The position numbers and the translations under genes were made by a program. Source: Nocardia ignorata NBRC 108230 (GTDB lineage Bacteria > Actinomycetota > Actinomycetes > Mycobacteriales > Mycobacteriaceae). From it: 64,000 nucleotides of DNA. The first letter of the stretch is position 1, and every line of letters begins with the position of its first letter. The stretch is taken from positions 248,001 through 312,000 of the forward strand of contig NZ_BDBI01000002.1 in the NCBI RefSeq assembly GCF_001612905.1. The letters are read 5' to 3'. The notes beneath the pieces are model-generated. The model saw only the letters and a program-made list of their open reading frames with translations. It was not told the origin of the DNA and did not search any database. Positions 31,008 to 39,785 of this stretch are shown one piece after another.

Positions 31008-31457
31008 ATGCAACCGATCCTGCCCAAGTCCGCCGCCGCCGATCTGATCGTCGCCGCCCGCCTCCGCAAGGGCATCACGTGGGCGAGCATCGCGGAGTCG
31101 ATCGGCGCACCACTGGTCTGGACGACCGCGGCCCTGCTCGGCCAGCACCCGATGACCGAGGAGCAGGCGGCCGCCGTCTGCGCGCTGCTCGACCTCGACG
31201 ACAACGTCGCCGAAAGTTTGCGCCTGCAACCGTCCCGCGGTGCCGACCCGGCGCAACTGTCCGACCCCACGATCTACCGCCTGGTCGAGGCGGTCTCGGT
31301 CTACGGTCCGGCGCTCAAAGCACTCATCCACGAGGAGTTCGGCGACGGCATCATGAGCGCCATCAACTTCAACATCGACATCGCTCGCCGCCCCCACCCC
31401 GACGGCGACCGTGTCGTCATCACCCTGGACGGCAAGTTCCTCGACTATCGCTGGTGA
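31008..31457 (+). CDS. cynS: Cyanate hydratase (cyanase)
   Basis: 149 residues. The catalytic residues of cyanase are present as R91, E94 and S117 (E. coli R96, E99, S122) within YRLVEAVSVYG and HEEFGDGIMSAINF. An N-terminal helical domain (1-80) resembles the non-binding HTH of cyanases. The enzyme converts cyanate and bicarbonate to ammonia and carbon dioxide. ATG has GAGGAGCC upstream. Confidence 0.95.
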   Translation: MQPILPKSAAADLIVAARLRKGITWASIAESIGAPLVWTTAALLGQHPMTEEQAAAVCALLDLDDNVAESLRLQPSRGADPAQLSDPTIYRLVEAVSVYGPALKALIHEEFGDGIMSAINFNIDIARRPHPDGDRVVITLDGKFLDYRW

Positions 31458-31556
31458 GAGAGGGAGTTCGAGCAACCTGCCCGCGGCCTGCTTGCTGCCG
31501 CGGCCGAGCAGCGAGGACGCGGGCGCCGCGTGTCCTCGGACGACCGAGGACGGGAC

Positions 31557-32540
31557 TCATGTCCGGTCGAGTCGGGGTTCGGCAGTGGGGGATTCGGGGT
31601 CGCCGAGAGTGGTGACGGCGGGTTCGCCGAGGCGGACGGCGATGACGCCCAGGAGGATCAAGGCGCCGCCGAGGAGTTGGATGGGGCCGGGGGCTTCGCC
31701 GAGGAGGAGCCAGGCGAAGACCAGGGCGGCCAGGACTTCGGTGAGGGCTACGAAGGAGGCGAGGCGGGAGCCGAGGCGGCGGGTGGCGGCGATGCCGGTG
31801 ACGTAGGAGATGGCGGCGGTGACGATGCCGATGAGGAGGATGGGCAGCCACCAGGGGGTGGTGAAATCGTCGAAGACCACGGGGTTCGTGGTGGCGCGCA
31901 GGGGGACGATGCCGATGGTTCCGGCCGCGAGCAGGACCACGCCGCCGATGAGGAGACCGCCTGCGGCGAGGACGGTGCCGGGCAGGTCGCTGCCCTGGTC
32001 GGAGAGCACGAAATAGGTTGCCGCGCCGACCATCGAGCCGAGGGCCCAGATGATGCCGACGGGGTCGGTGGAGACGCCGGAGACCACGTCGAGCACCAGC
32101 ATCAGGCCGGTGATACCGAGAATCGCACCGGCGACGGTCGCCGCGCCGGGGCGCTGCCGGTGCCGCACCCACAACCAGCCGACCACCGCGATCGGCGCCG
32201 CGAATTCGATGAGCAACGCGGTGCCGACCTCCATGCGCGCGACCGCGTTGAAATAGGCGAGCTGAGTGCCCGCTACGGCGACCAAACCGTAGGCGACGAT
32301 GAGTTTCGCGTTGTCGCGCAACAGCTTCCGGTTGTCGCGCAGATGTGGCCAGGCCAGCGGCAACAACACGACGCCTGCGAGCAGCACCCGCACGGCGACC
32401 ACCGCGGCCGCGCTCCAGCCCGCGTTCATCAACCCACGCGCGAGCGGTCCGGAGAGCCCGAACGACGTGGCCGAGGCGAGGGCGAAGAGCAAGCCGGTGC
32501 GCAGCCGCCGGGCCGCCGCGTCATGGGTCAAAGTCTCCAT
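31557..32540 (-). CDS. EamA/DMT superfamily exporter
   Basis: 327 residues with ten hydrophobic helices in two EamA repeats (about 15-145 and 160-300), as in RhtA-type amino acid or metabolite exporters. Transcribed divergently from the CGNR gene. On the minus strand TACCGT (32554-32549) lies eight bases before the ATG and no ribosome binding site is visible, suggesting a leaderless message. Substrate unknown. Confidence 0.88.
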   Translation of the reverse strand: METLTHDAAARRLRTGLLFALASATSFGLSGPLARGLMNAGWSAAAVVAVRVLLAGVVLLPLAWPHLRDNRKLLRDNAKLIVAYGLVAVAGTQLAYFNAVARMEVGTALLIEFAAPIAVVGWLWVRHRQRPGAATVAGAILGITGLMLVLDVVSGVSTDPVGIIWALGSMVGAATYFVLSDQGSDLPGTVLAAGGLLIGGVVLLAAGTIGIVPLRATTNPVVFDDFTTPWWLPILLIGIVTAAISYVTGIAATRRLGSRLASFVALTEVLAALVFAWLLLGEAPGPIQLLGGALILLGVIAVRLGEPAVTTLGDPESPTAEPRLDRT

Positions 32541-32548
32541 GACTAATG

Positions 32549-32572
32549 ACGGTAGAAACCATGGCGTAATCT
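32549..32572. promoter_or_regulatory. Back-to-back leaderless promoters
   Basis: The -10 of the exporter (TACCGT, minus, 32554-32549) and of the CGNR gene (TAATCT, 32567-32572) are separated by 12 bases. The start codons are only 38 bases apart, so one bound regulator would affect both. Confidence 0.55.
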
Positions 32573-32578
32573 GTCAAC

Positions 32579-33109
32579 ATGGTTTTTGCTCATGACACCG
32601 AGGCGGCGCTGCTGTCGGCTGTGGAGCTGGTGAATTCCGCCGTCGAGCCGGACACGCTCACCGAGATCGCCCAGCTCGACGAGTTCTTCGTCCGGCACGA
32701 CTACACGGGCGCGCACCGGAGCGACGCGGCGGAACTCTTCGAGGTACGCGCTCTGCGTGGCCCGCTACGCCGGTTGCTGACCAGCGACCGCGACACCGCC
32801 GTCGCGCTGGTGAACGAGATCCTGCGCGAGCACCGCGCCGTGCCGCAGCTGGTCCGCCACGGCAGCGTCGACTACCACGTGCACGCCGTCCCCGCCGAGG
32901 CCGCGCTCCCGGTGCGCATCGCGGTGGAAACCGCCATGGCGATGATCGATGTCATCCGCGCCGACGACCTGAGCCGCCTCTCGATCTGCGCCGACGACGA
33001 CTGTGCAGGCCTGGTCCTCGACCTGTCCCGCAACCGCTCGAAGCGCTACTGCAGCACCACCTGCGGCAATCGCAACGCAGTCGCCGCATATCGCGCACGT
33101 CAGCGTTGA
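32579..33109 (+). CDS. CGNR zinc-finger protein (probable regulator)
   Basis: 176 residues. An N-terminal ABATE-like domain (about 1-120) that probably binds a small ligand precedes the zinc finger CADDDC ... YCSTTCGNRNAVAAYRARQR. CGNR proteins are thought to be stress-responsive regulators. The -10 TAATCT six bases before the ATG suggests leaderless translation. It probably controls the divergent exporter. Confidence 0.85.
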   Translation: MVFAHDTEAALLSAVELVNSAVEPDTLTEIAQLDEFFVRHDYTGAHRSDAAELFEVRALRGPLRRLLTSDRDTAVALVNEILREHRAVPQLVRHGSVDYHVHAVPAEAALPVRIAVETAMAMIDVIRADDLSRLSICADDDCAGLVLDLSRNRSKRYCSTTCGNRNAVAAYRARQR

Positions 33110-33142
33110 TGCGGTCGGCGCCCGAAACGGGGTGAGCGCTAC

Positions 33143-33178
33143 CGATCCCGCGTCTTACCTCGATATGACGCGGGATCG
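33143..33178. terminator. Stem-loop between convergent genes
   Basis: A perfect 12-bp stem (arms 33143-33154 and 33167-33178, CGATCCCGCGTC and its complement) with a 12-base loop and no T tract on either side. Confidence 0.55.
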
Positions 33179-33189
33179 TGGGTGCAGAT

Positions 33190-33816
33190 TCAGGGTGCCC
33201 CGGTGACGTACGCGATCGCGGTATCGATGGCCGGCTGACCACCGGCCATGGCGTACCCCGCGAGCGCACCGATGGCGGCACCGGCGACGGTCGCCACGGG
33301 CACCGTGATGAAGTCGAGGACGAACAGCCCGAGGGGGAAGCCGAGCACGAATCCGATGGCAGCACCGATCGCCGCGCCCTGGATGATCTGCGGCTGCAGC
33401 CGTTGGGTTTCGGCGAAGAACCGCTCCTGCGCGCTGATGTCGCGGACCGGGGTCTCGGATTCGCCGACCGGGGTGAGGGTGAGTCGGGAACCTTCGGCGT
33501 CGATGCTCGGAGTGAGCGGCACCGCATGCTCGCCGACCCGCACGACCATCGGCAGCGCTGCCACTACCGCGCCTGAATCATCGGTGATCGCAACGACTTT
33601 CGCGTCATGGACGAGCTCGAAGCGGCCGGTGTCGATGCTGGTGACCACCGCGCGCCGATCGTCGGTCGCGCTGACCTCGTAGTTCACGCCTTTGTCGACC
33701 CCACGCAGGCCGAGCGGTTCCGGGGCGGGCGCCGGCTCGGCGTGTCCGATCCCGACTCCCGCGACACCGACTCCCACTGCCAGCACCGCCGCGCCGAACA
33801 TCTTGCCGAACCTCAT
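33190..33816 (-). CDS. Secreted or surface protein of unknown function
   Basis: 208 residues from ATG at 33816 (GGAGGA upstream; an ATG 33 bases earlier is unsupported). Signal peptide 1-27, ending in HAEPAPAPEP. A beta-rich domain follows (about 38-110: VNYEVSATDDRRAVVTSI and so on), then a Gly/Ala-rich hydrophobic tail (about 140-195) that could insert in the cell envelope. The architecture recurs in nocardial genomes (DUF8020-like, from memory). No function is assigned. Confidence 0.75.
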   Translation of the reverse strand: MRFGKMFGAAVLAVGVGVAGVGIGHAEPAPAPEPLGLRGVDKGVNYEVSATDDRRAVVTSIDTGRFELVHDAKVVAITDDSGAVVAALPMVVRVGEHAVPLTPSIDAEGSRLTLTPVGESETPVRDISAQERFFAETQRLQPQIIQGAAIGAAIGFVLGFPLGLFVLDFITVPVATVAGAAIGALAGYAMAGGQPAIDTAIAYVTGAP

Positions 33817-33985
33817 CGCGCCATCCTCCTGCTGCCCGCACCGGGCCACGCACGCCCGGTCATCGCGGCAAACTTAGCCGCTGATCAGCTTTTCGGAAAG
33901 TTCTCGCCGGATGGTTCCGCCGTCGCGACTCGGGCGTCGGGCAAGACCACAACCAACAATCGCGATCGGCGTACGAATCCACAGT

Positions 33986-35242
33986 TCAGTGAGCTGGATT
34001 CAGAGGGTCCGCACCGACCGGTGGACGCCGGGCGAAGTCGGGTGCGTGCTCCGGCCGAAGTCCGATACCGCCCAAGTACGCGGTGAGCCCGGCGAGCGCG
34101 GGCATCGCGTCGACCACGCGCAGCGGCAGCGGTGCGGCGTCGAGGTCGCCGCGCAGGGCGGGGGCGATCAGCAGCTCGTGTTCGCCACGCTGCGAGCGCT
34201 GGGTGAAGGTCGCGGGCAGCATCCGCCTGCGCTGCACCTTGTCGAGGTCGGCGGTGGTGACGGTGCCGTCGAGCAGGGGGCGCGCGAGGAGGCGGGCGGC
34301 GGCGACGGCGTCCTGGATGGCGAGGTTCACGCCCACACCGCCGACCGGTGACATGGTGTGCGCGGCGTCGCCGATGCACAGCAGGCCGGGCACGTACCAG
34401 CGTTCGAGCATCCCGACGGTCACCTCGAGCAACTTGACGTCGTCCCAGGACCGGATGTGTGCCAGCGCCTCGCTCGGCCAGTCGAACAGTTCGCCGATCC
34501 GATCCCGCAGCCACTGCACGTCGTGCTCGGCGCGCAGCTTTGCGTCGCAACCCTTCTCGATGATGTATCCGGTTTGGTAATAGTCGCCGCGATCGATCGC
34601 CACCGCCGAGTTTCCGCTGGTGAAACGGGTCTGTACGGCGCCGCTCGCACTGTCGTCGACGGCTTTGGGGATGCGGAAGAACCACATGTCCATCGGCACG
34701 TCCTCGCTTCGCTGAAGTAGGCCCGCCGACTCTCGTGCCACGGAATCTCGTCCGTCACAGGCGATGACGAGGTCGGCGCGCAGCGTGTGCGTATCGCCCG
34801 TCGCGTCGAGGTAATGCACGCCGACGACCGTGCCGGACTCCTGGACGAGCCCGGTGACGGTCGAGCGCATCCGCAGGGTGAACCCGGGTTCGGCAGCGGC
34901 GGCTCCGGCCATCAGGTCGAGGAAATCCCACTGCGGGACCATCGCGACGTGCCGGTAGCGGCCGGGGACCCTGGTGAAGTCGGCGGCGACCACCATGCGG
35001 TCGCCCGCGTAGACGCGCAGGGTGGTCAGCGCGGACTGGGGGAGACGGGCGAATTCGGCGCCGAGTCCGAGCTGGTCGAGCAGCCGAATCGTCGACGGAT
35101 GGACGGTGTCGCCGCGGAAGTCGCGAAGGAAGTCGGGATGCTTTTCCAGCACGGTGACCTCGACGCCCGCCCGTGCGAGCAGCAGGCCCGCCATCATCCC
35201 GGCCGGTCCGCCGCCGACGATGCAGCACGTTGTCTTGTCCAT
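33986..35242 (-). CDS. FAD-dependent monooxygenase, PHBH/UbiH group
   Basis: 418 residues from ATG at 35242 with GGAGGGG upstream. The N-terminal FAD motif GGGPAG is at 10-15, DG motif CDGRDS in the middle and GDAAHTMSPVGGVGVNLAIQD near 285 for FAD binding. Probably hydroxylates an aromatic or polyketide-like substrate with NAD(P)H and oxygen. Divergent from the ArsR gene, with 126 bp between starts. Substrate unknown. Confidence 0.85.
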   Translation of the reverse strand: MDKTTCCIVGGGPAGMMAGLLLARAGVEVTVLEKHPDFLRDFRGDTVHPSTIRLLDQLGLGAEFARLPQSALTTLRVYAGDRMVVAADFTRVPGRYRHVAMVPQWDFLDLMAGAAAAEPGFTLRMRSTVTGLVQESGTVVGVHYLDATGDTHTLRADLVIACDGRDSVARESAGLLQRSEDVPMDMWFFRIPKAVDDSASGAVQTRFTSGNSAVAIDRGDYYQTGYIIEKGCDAKLRAEHDVQWLRDRIGELFDWPSEALAHIRSWDDVKLLEVTVGMLERWYVPGLLCIGDAAHTMSPVGGVGVNLAIQDAVAAARLLARPLLDGTVTTADLDKVQRRRMLPATFTQRSQRGEHELLIAPALRGDLDAAPLPLRVVDAMPALAGLTAYLGGIGLRPEHAPDFARRPPVGADPLNPAH

Positions 35243-35356
35243 CGTTTTCCCCTCCGCCGGAATGTCTACGACGAAGCGTAGTAGTAAATCCCTTTGCCGG
35301 TACAGGGAATTCGGCAAACTCCCGACCGACCCTTGACGCGCCTAGGTACGCGCGCA

Positions 35357-35380
35357 ATACTGAACCAGATGGTTCAGTAT
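35357..35380 (+). promoter_or_regulatory. Perfect palindromic operator over the arsR-like start codon
   Basis: Arms ATACTGAACC (35357-35366) and GGTTCAGTAT (35371-35380) surround AGAT, whose last two bases begin the ATG of the regulator. A bound repressor would block its own transcription or translation. Confidence 0.75.
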
Positions 35381-35701
35381 GACTTCCTAGACGCCTCGTT
35401 CGGGGCGCTCGCGGACCCCACCCGCCGGGGCATCCTCGAGCATCTCGGTCGTGGGCCCGCCACCGTCAGCGAGTTGGCCGAGCGGTTCGAGATGACGTTG
35501 ACCGGCATCAAGAAGCACATCGGGTTGCTCGAGGATGCGGGCATGGTGGTCACCGAGAAGCGTGGGCGGGTGCGGTACTGCCGCATCGGCGAGCACGTGT
35601 TCGATCGTGAGGTGGCCTGGATGCAGGGTTATCGGCAGATGCTGGAAGCCCGGATGGACCGTCTCGATGAATTCCTGCGACGAACGGAGCCAGAGCAATG
35701 A
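35369..35701 (+). CDS. ArsR family winged-helix regulator
   Basis: 110 residues from ATG at 35369. The fold is the compact ArsR type (ALADPTRRGILEHLGRGPATVSELAERF, recognition helix near TLTGIKKHIGLLEDAG). No cysteine-pair metal site is seen, so the ligand is not a typical metal. Stop overlaps the next gene as ATGA. It belongs to the common pair ArsR plus SRPBCC, where the partner is often the controlled gene. Confidence 0.9.
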   Translation: MVQYDFLDASFGALADPTRRGILEHLGRGPATVSELAERFEMTLTGIKKHIGLLEDAGMVVTEKRGRVRYCRIGEHVFDREVAWMQGYRQMLEARMDRLDEFLRRTEPEQ

Positions 35702-36177
35702 GCACCACAACCAAGGACGCGGTCATCACCTCCACCTCGGACCGCGAAGTGCACATCGAACGCGATTTCGACGCACCGCTGGATCGGGTGTGGGACGCCT
35801 ACAGCCGCGTCGAGCAGCTGTCGCGCTGGTGGGCGCGCGGCCACGAGGTCGACATCGAGCGCTGGGAGTTCCGCAAGGGCGGCCACTGGCGTTTCGTGGA
35901 GCACGAGGGCGACGAGTCCTACGGTTTCGAAGGCCGCTTCCGCGAGATCACCCCGAAGGAGCGGATCGTGCAGTCCTTCGAATGGGACGGCATGCCCGCC
36001 CACATCTCGATCGACACGACCACCTTCGTCGACCTCGGCAACGGCCGCACCCGCGTGGTCACCGACAGCATCTTCCACACCGCCGAGGAATGCGCGGGCA
36101 TGCTCGCCTCCGGCATGGAGACCGGTCTCAACGACAGCTACCGCGCTCTCGACGCCCTGCTCGCCGGAAACCGCTGA
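35698..36177 (+). CDS. SRPBCC (AHSA1-like) domain protein
   Basis: 159 residues with the START-like pattern HIERDFDAPLDRVWDAYSRVEQLSRWWARG and a C-terminal helix (GMETGLNDSYRALDALL). Binds a small hydrophobic ligand in related proteins. Translationally coupled to the ArsR gene by a four-base overlap, so probably under its control. Confidence 0.9.
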   Translation: MSTTTKDAVITSTSDREVHIERDFDAPLDRVWDAYSRVEQLSRWWARGHEVDIERWEFRKGGHWRFVEHEGDESYGFEGRFREITPKERIVQSFEWDGMPAHISIDTTTFVDLGNGRTRVVTDSIFHTAEECAGMLASGMETGLNDSYRALDALLAGNR

Positions 36178-36210
36178 CCGCGCACGGACTCACGACGCAG
36201 GCCCGGCTGT

Positions 36211-37200
36211 TCAGCTGTGCGAGCACCCGGTCGCGCGCTTACGCGGCTTCAACCGCAGCGGCGGCAGCGGCGGAGCGGGAATCCGCTCCTGCTCCGGATG
36301 GTCGACCACCTGCCCGAACCGGCTGGTGTCGTGGGCTTCCCACGCCTGGCGCGCCGCGACGATCTCCTCGTGACTTCGCCCCACGAAGTTCCACCACATC
36401 ACCAGTTCCTCGGTGAACGGCTCACCGCCGATCAGGGCGAAATGCGCGTGGTCGGTGCTCGTCGAACGCACCTCGGCCCGATCGGTGCCCAGGTACAGCA
36501 GCGGTCCGGGACCGAGCTCGATTCCGTCGACGACGACCGTGCCCTCGACGACGAGCACCGCGTGCTCGAAGGCGCGTTCCAGCGGTAATCGCACGTCCGC
36601 GCCGGGGTCGAGGACGATGTCCGCGCCGACGATCGGCGTATAGGCCTTCGCCGGTGAGGTGACGCCGCCCAGCGAACCGATCAGCACGGTCGCCCGCAGC
36701 CCCGGTTCCTCGTACACGGGCAGTTCGCGATGCTGTTCGAAGTGCGGTTCGACGCCGGTCGCGGTGTCTGGCAGGGCGATCCACAGTTGCAGGCCGTTGC
36801 CCGCGTTCGCGCCAGGTACGCCGAACTCCGAATGCGCGATGCCGCGACCGGAGGTCATCAGGTTCAGCTGACCCGGTTCGATCCGCACATCCGAACCCAC
36901 CGAATCGCGGTGCCGGATCTGCCCGTCGAACGGCCAGGTCACCGTCTGCAGGCCGATGTGCGGGTGGGGCAGGATGTCGGGCGAGGCGCCGGTGCGGGTG
37001 ACGGTGGGCGAGCCGAACCGGTCGAGGAAACACCACGCGCCGACGGTCGGCAGATCCCGTTGCGGCAGCGTGCGTTCCACGTACACGCCGCGCACGCCGC
37101 CGAGCGGAACCTCCCTGGCCGGGTACAGCTCCGCGATCGGGCCGGGGCTCGGCGACGGTTCGCACAGCACCTCGGTGGGGTCGGCCTCGAGGTCGCTCAT
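36211..37200 (-). CDS. Pirin family protein
   Basis: 329 residues from ATG at 37200, which overlaps the upstream stop as ATGA. Two cupin halves; metal-site residues appear in LPHPHIGLQTVTW and in GRGIAHSE. Some pirins are quercetinases or redox sensors; the role here is unknown. It is the second gene after the GNAT gene. Confidence 0.88.
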   Translation of the reverse strand: MSDLEADPTEVLCEPSPSPGPIAELYPAREVPLGGVRGVYVERTLPQRDLPTVGAWCFLDRFGSPTVTRTGASPDILPHPHIGLQTVTWPFDGQIRHRDSVGSDVRIEPGQLNLMTSGRGIAHSEFGVPGANAGNGLQLWIALPDTATGVEPHFEQHRELPVYEEPGLRATVLIGSLGGVTSPAKAYTPIVGADIVLDPGADVRLPLERAFEHAVLVVEGTVVVDGIELGPGPLLYLGTDRAEVRSTSTDHAHFALIGGEPFTEELVMWWNFVGRSHEEIVAARQAWEAHDTSRFGQVVDHPEQERIPAPPLPPLRLKPRKRATGCSHS

Positions 37201-37511
37201 CCGGGGATGCCCTTGCCGACCACATGCGCGTCGAACTCGGGGTGCTTGTCGAGCCAGCCCCGGATGAACGCGCAGTGTGGGGTGATGGTCCGCCCGCGCG
37301 CGATCACGTCCTCCACGGCGTAGCGGGCCAGCTTGCTGCCGAGGCCCTTGCCGCCGAAGGCGTCGTCGATCTCGGTGTGCACGAAGTCGGTGTCGTTGCC
37401 GCGCTCGATGTACTCGGCGAAGCCGGCGAGTTCGTCGCCGTAGAAGATGTCGTAGCGGTTCTTGTCCTGGTTGCGGACGACACGGGCCTGCGACGCGGTG
37501 GTCTCCGACAT
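37197..37511 (-). CDS. Small GNAT-like acetyltransferase (YjdJ type)
   Basis: 104 residues from ATG at 37511 with AAGGAGCG upstream. Short GNAT fold: RYDIFYGDELAGFAEY, then FGGKGLGSKLARYAVEDV as the acetyl-CoA loop and ITPHCAFIRGWLDKHPEF, the signature of YjdJ/GTLF-type proteins. Substrate unknown. Overlaps the pirin gene by four bases. Confidence 0.88.
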   Translation of the reverse strand: MSETTASQARVVRNQDKNRYDIFYGDELAGFAEYIERGNDTDFVHTEIDDAFGGKGLGSKLARYAVEDVIARGRTITPHCAFIRGWLDKHPEFDAHVVGKGIPG

Positions 37512-37611
37512 CCTTGCGCTCCTTCCGCACCGCCAACGGGTGCGCTCGTGACTTGGTATACCGACCAACCCGGGCGCGGCGTGAGTATTCCCGGCCGCGC
37601 CCGAGCCGATG

Positions 37612-38622
37612 CTATTCCCGTCCCGCCGAGGTGAACGACATGTCCGCGTACCGAGGGCCCGCCACCTGTCCGGCGATCGGTTCCAGCGTCGCGAGTTCGT
37701 CGTCGCTGAGCCGCACCCCGGCGGCCGCGACGTTCTCGGCGAGCCTGCCGCGCTTGCGGGTGCCCGGGATCGGCACCACCGCAAGGCCGTGTGCCTCGGC
37801 GCGCGCGTGCACCCACGCGAGGGCGACCTGGGCCTGGGTGATGCCGTGCGCTTGCGCGATCGCCGCCAGCGGTGCGAGAAGTTCGGCGTTGCGTTCGGCG
37901 TTGGCACCGGTGAAGCGGGGCATCCGCTGCCGGAAGTCGTTGCCGCCGAGGCTGTCCGCATTGCTGAACGCGCCGGTGAGGAACCCGCGACCCAGCGGCG
38001 AGTACGGCACGAACGTCACGCCGAGTTCGGCCGCGGCGGGCACGGCGGTGCGCTCCACATCGCGGGAGAACAGCGACCACTCCGACTGCACGGCCGCGAT
38101 CGGGTGCACCGCGTGCGCGGCGCGCAGTTCGTCGCCGGTCACTTCCGACAGGCCGAGCGCGCGCACTTTGCCCGCGGTGACCAGCTCGGCCATCGTGGCG
38201 ACGGTGTCCTCGATCGGCACGGCCGGGTCGCGGCGGTGCATGTAGTACAGGTCGATGGTGTCGACACCGAGCCTGCGCAGGCTCGCGTCCACGGCGCCGC
38301 GGATGTATTCGGGGGAGTTGTCGAAGCCGCGGAACGCCGGATCGTCGGCCTTGCGCACGATGCCGAATTTGGTGGCGATCACCAGCTCGTCGCGGTGCTC
38401 GCGGACGAAACCGGACAGGAATTCCTCGTTGTGGCCGGAGCCGTAGATATCGGCGGTGTCGAACAGGGTCACGCCGAGTTCGAGGGCGTGCTCGAGGGTG
38501 GCCCGGGACTCGGCCAGGTCGGAGTCGCCGTAGAACTCGCTGATGCCCATGCAGCCCAGACCCTGGATGCCGACCCGTCGGCCGTCGGCGCCGAGGGTGG
38601 TGGTCGGCAGAGTGGTGCTCAT
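37612..38622 (-). CDS. Aldo/keto reductase
   Basis: 336 residues, a TIM-barrel AKR with the tetrad D55, Y60, K85 and H129, and the NADPH-binding VPIPGTRKRGRLAENVAA near the C-terminus. Reduces aldehydes or quinones. The start overlaps the MerR stop by four bases (ATGA), so both are read from the MerR-type promoter. Confidence 0.93.
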   Translation of the reverse strand: MSTTLPTTTLGADGRRVGIQGLGCMGISEFYGDSDLAESRATLEHALELGVTLFDTADIYGSGHNEEFLSGFVREHRDELVIATKFGIVRKADDPAFRGFDNSPEYIRGAVDASLRRLGVDTIDLYYMHRRDPAVPIEDTVATMAELVTAGKVRALGLSEVTGDELRAAHAVHPIAAVQSEWSLFSRDVERTAVPAAAELGVTFVPYSPLGRGFLTGAFSNADSLGGNDFRQRMPRFTGANAERNAELLAPLAAIAQAHGITQAQVALAWVHARAEAHGLAVVPIPGTRKRGRLAENVAAAGVRLSDDELATLEPIAGQVAGPRYADMSFTSAGRE

Positions 38623-39080
38623 GTATCGGTTCCTTCGCTCGTGTGCGCGGTGAGCGTGACGGGCGGGACCAACTCGGATCGGCCCTCGTACACGGCGATC
38701 TTGTAGTCCAGCACGGCCACGGTCTTCTGTAGTTCCGCGATCTTGTCGAGCACGTCGGCCCTGGTCTGCCGGAACATCTCCAGCCGTTGCGGGAAGGTCT
38801 GCTCACCCGCGCGCACCAGTTCGGCATACCGGATCATGTCGGCCACCGGCATGCCGGTCGTGCGCAGCCGCGCGATCAGCTCCAGCCACTCCAGGTCGCG
38901 ATCGCTGAAGCGGCGGTTGCCGGTGTGGTCGCGACCGATGTAGTTCATCAGCCCGATCCGCTCGTACCAGCGCAGCGTGTCGCGACTGAGGCCCGACCGC
39001 TCGGCGACCTCGCCGATCGAGTATTTCGGGCGCTCCCGTTCGTTCGCGCTGTCGGTGTGCCGAACCGCTTGCGGATCCAT
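38619..39080 (-). CDS. MerR family regulator
   Basis: 153 residues from ATG at 39080. After a 19-residue tail comes the winged helix YSIGEVAERSGLSRDTLRWYERIGLM, then a long coiled coil (about 95-135, LEMFRQTRADVLDKIAELQKTVAVLDYKI). No conserved cysteine ligand, so the inducer is probably an organic electrophile. It heads the operon with the aldo/keto reductase. Confidence 0.92.
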   Translation of the reverse strand: MDPQAVRHTDSANERERPKYSIGEVAERSGLSRDTLRWYERIGLMNYIGRDHTGNRRFSDRDLEWLELIARLRTTGMPVADMIRYAELVRAGEQTFPQRLEMFRQTRADVLDKIAELQKTVAVLDYKIAVYEGRSELVPPVTLTAHTSEGTDT

Positions 39081-39111
39081 CGTGCTCGTCCCTTTCCGTG
39101 GAACTCCACCG

Positions 39112-39142
39112 ACGCTAGCCACCTGGAGTGCACTCCAAGCAA
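39112..39142 (-). promoter_or_regulatory. MerR-type promoter with 19-bp spacer and operator
   Basis: Minus strand: -35 TTGCTT (39142-39137), a 19-base spacer, -10 TAGCGT (39117-39112). The perfect palindrome TGGAGTGCACTCCA (39124-39137) fills the spacer next to the -35. Overlong spacers with a central dyad are diagnostic of MerR-activated promoters. Confidence 0.85.
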
Positions 39143-39166
39143 GCCTATTCGCGGGACGAGCCGATC

Positions 39167-39535
39167 TCAGTTGTACTTCGGCAGTTCCTGTACCGCCCAG
39201 CGGTTTCCGTCGGGGTCGGCGAAGAACGTGAACAGGCCCCAGCCCAGATCCTGCACCGGGGTCGCCTCGACGCCCGCCGCGACGAGTTGTTCGTAGGCCT
39301 GCTGGGCGCTCGGCACCACCATCTGCATGCCCTCGACGCTGCCGGGAGCAGCCTGGGTGATGCCGCGGCCGATGCAGATCGAGCAGCCCGAACCCGGCGG
39401 GGTGAGCTGGACGAAGCGGATGTCGGGGCTCGGCGTGTGGTCGTGATCGGCGTTGAAACCGATGCTGGTGTAGAAGTCCTTGGCCCGATCGATATCGGTG
39501 ACCGGGATGGCAACGAGCTCGATTTTCCAATCCAT
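39167..39535 (-). CDS. VOC (glyoxalase/dioxygenase fold) protein
   Basis: 122 residues from ATG at 39535; other in-frame ATGs lie at 39547 and 39583, and none has a strong ribosome binding site. Two beta-alpha-beta modules typical of VOC proteins (IELVAIPVTDIDRAKDFYTSIGF and GLFTFFADPDGNRWAVQEL). It is upstream of the MerR gene on the same strand, but the MerR promoter lies between. Function unknown. Confidence 0.85.
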   Translation of the reverse strand: MDWKIELVAIPVTDIDRAKDFYTSIGFNADHDHTPSPDIRFVQLTPPGSGCSICIGRGITQAAPGSVEGMQMVVPSAQQAYEQLVAAGVEATPVQDLGWGLFTFFADPDGNRWAVQELPKYN

Positions 39536-39583
39536 GCGGTCAAGCATCCCACCGCCCACCGACAGAAACGTAGTGTGGATCAC

Positions 39584-39784
39584 ATGGCTAAGGAGATCGA
39601 CCGCATCCGGGCCCGCTCGGCTTGGGAAACGGTGAAGGAGAGCCCGGTGATCACCGCCATCGCGGTGGCGCCGGTGGTACTGGTACTCGGCGTGGTCTGG
39701 TGGCTGACGAACGGCGTAGTCGCCTTCGTGTTGCTCGCGCTGCTCGGCGTCGGAATCGTGGTCGGGGGCAAGCTGCTGAAGTAG
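39584..39784 (+). CDS. Small two-helix membrane protein
   Basis: 66 residues: a basic N-terminus (KEIDRIRARSAWETVKES) then two hydrophobic helices (about 22-41 and 44-62). TAGTGT at 39571-39576 lies seven bases before the ATG with no ribosome binding site, a leaderless arrangement. Ends one base before the convergent phosphatase stop. Function unknown. Confidence 0.7.
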   Translation: MAKEIDRIRARSAWETVKESPVITAIAVAPVVLVLGVVWWLTNGVVAFVLLALLGVGIVVGGKLLK

Positions 39785-39785
39785 G

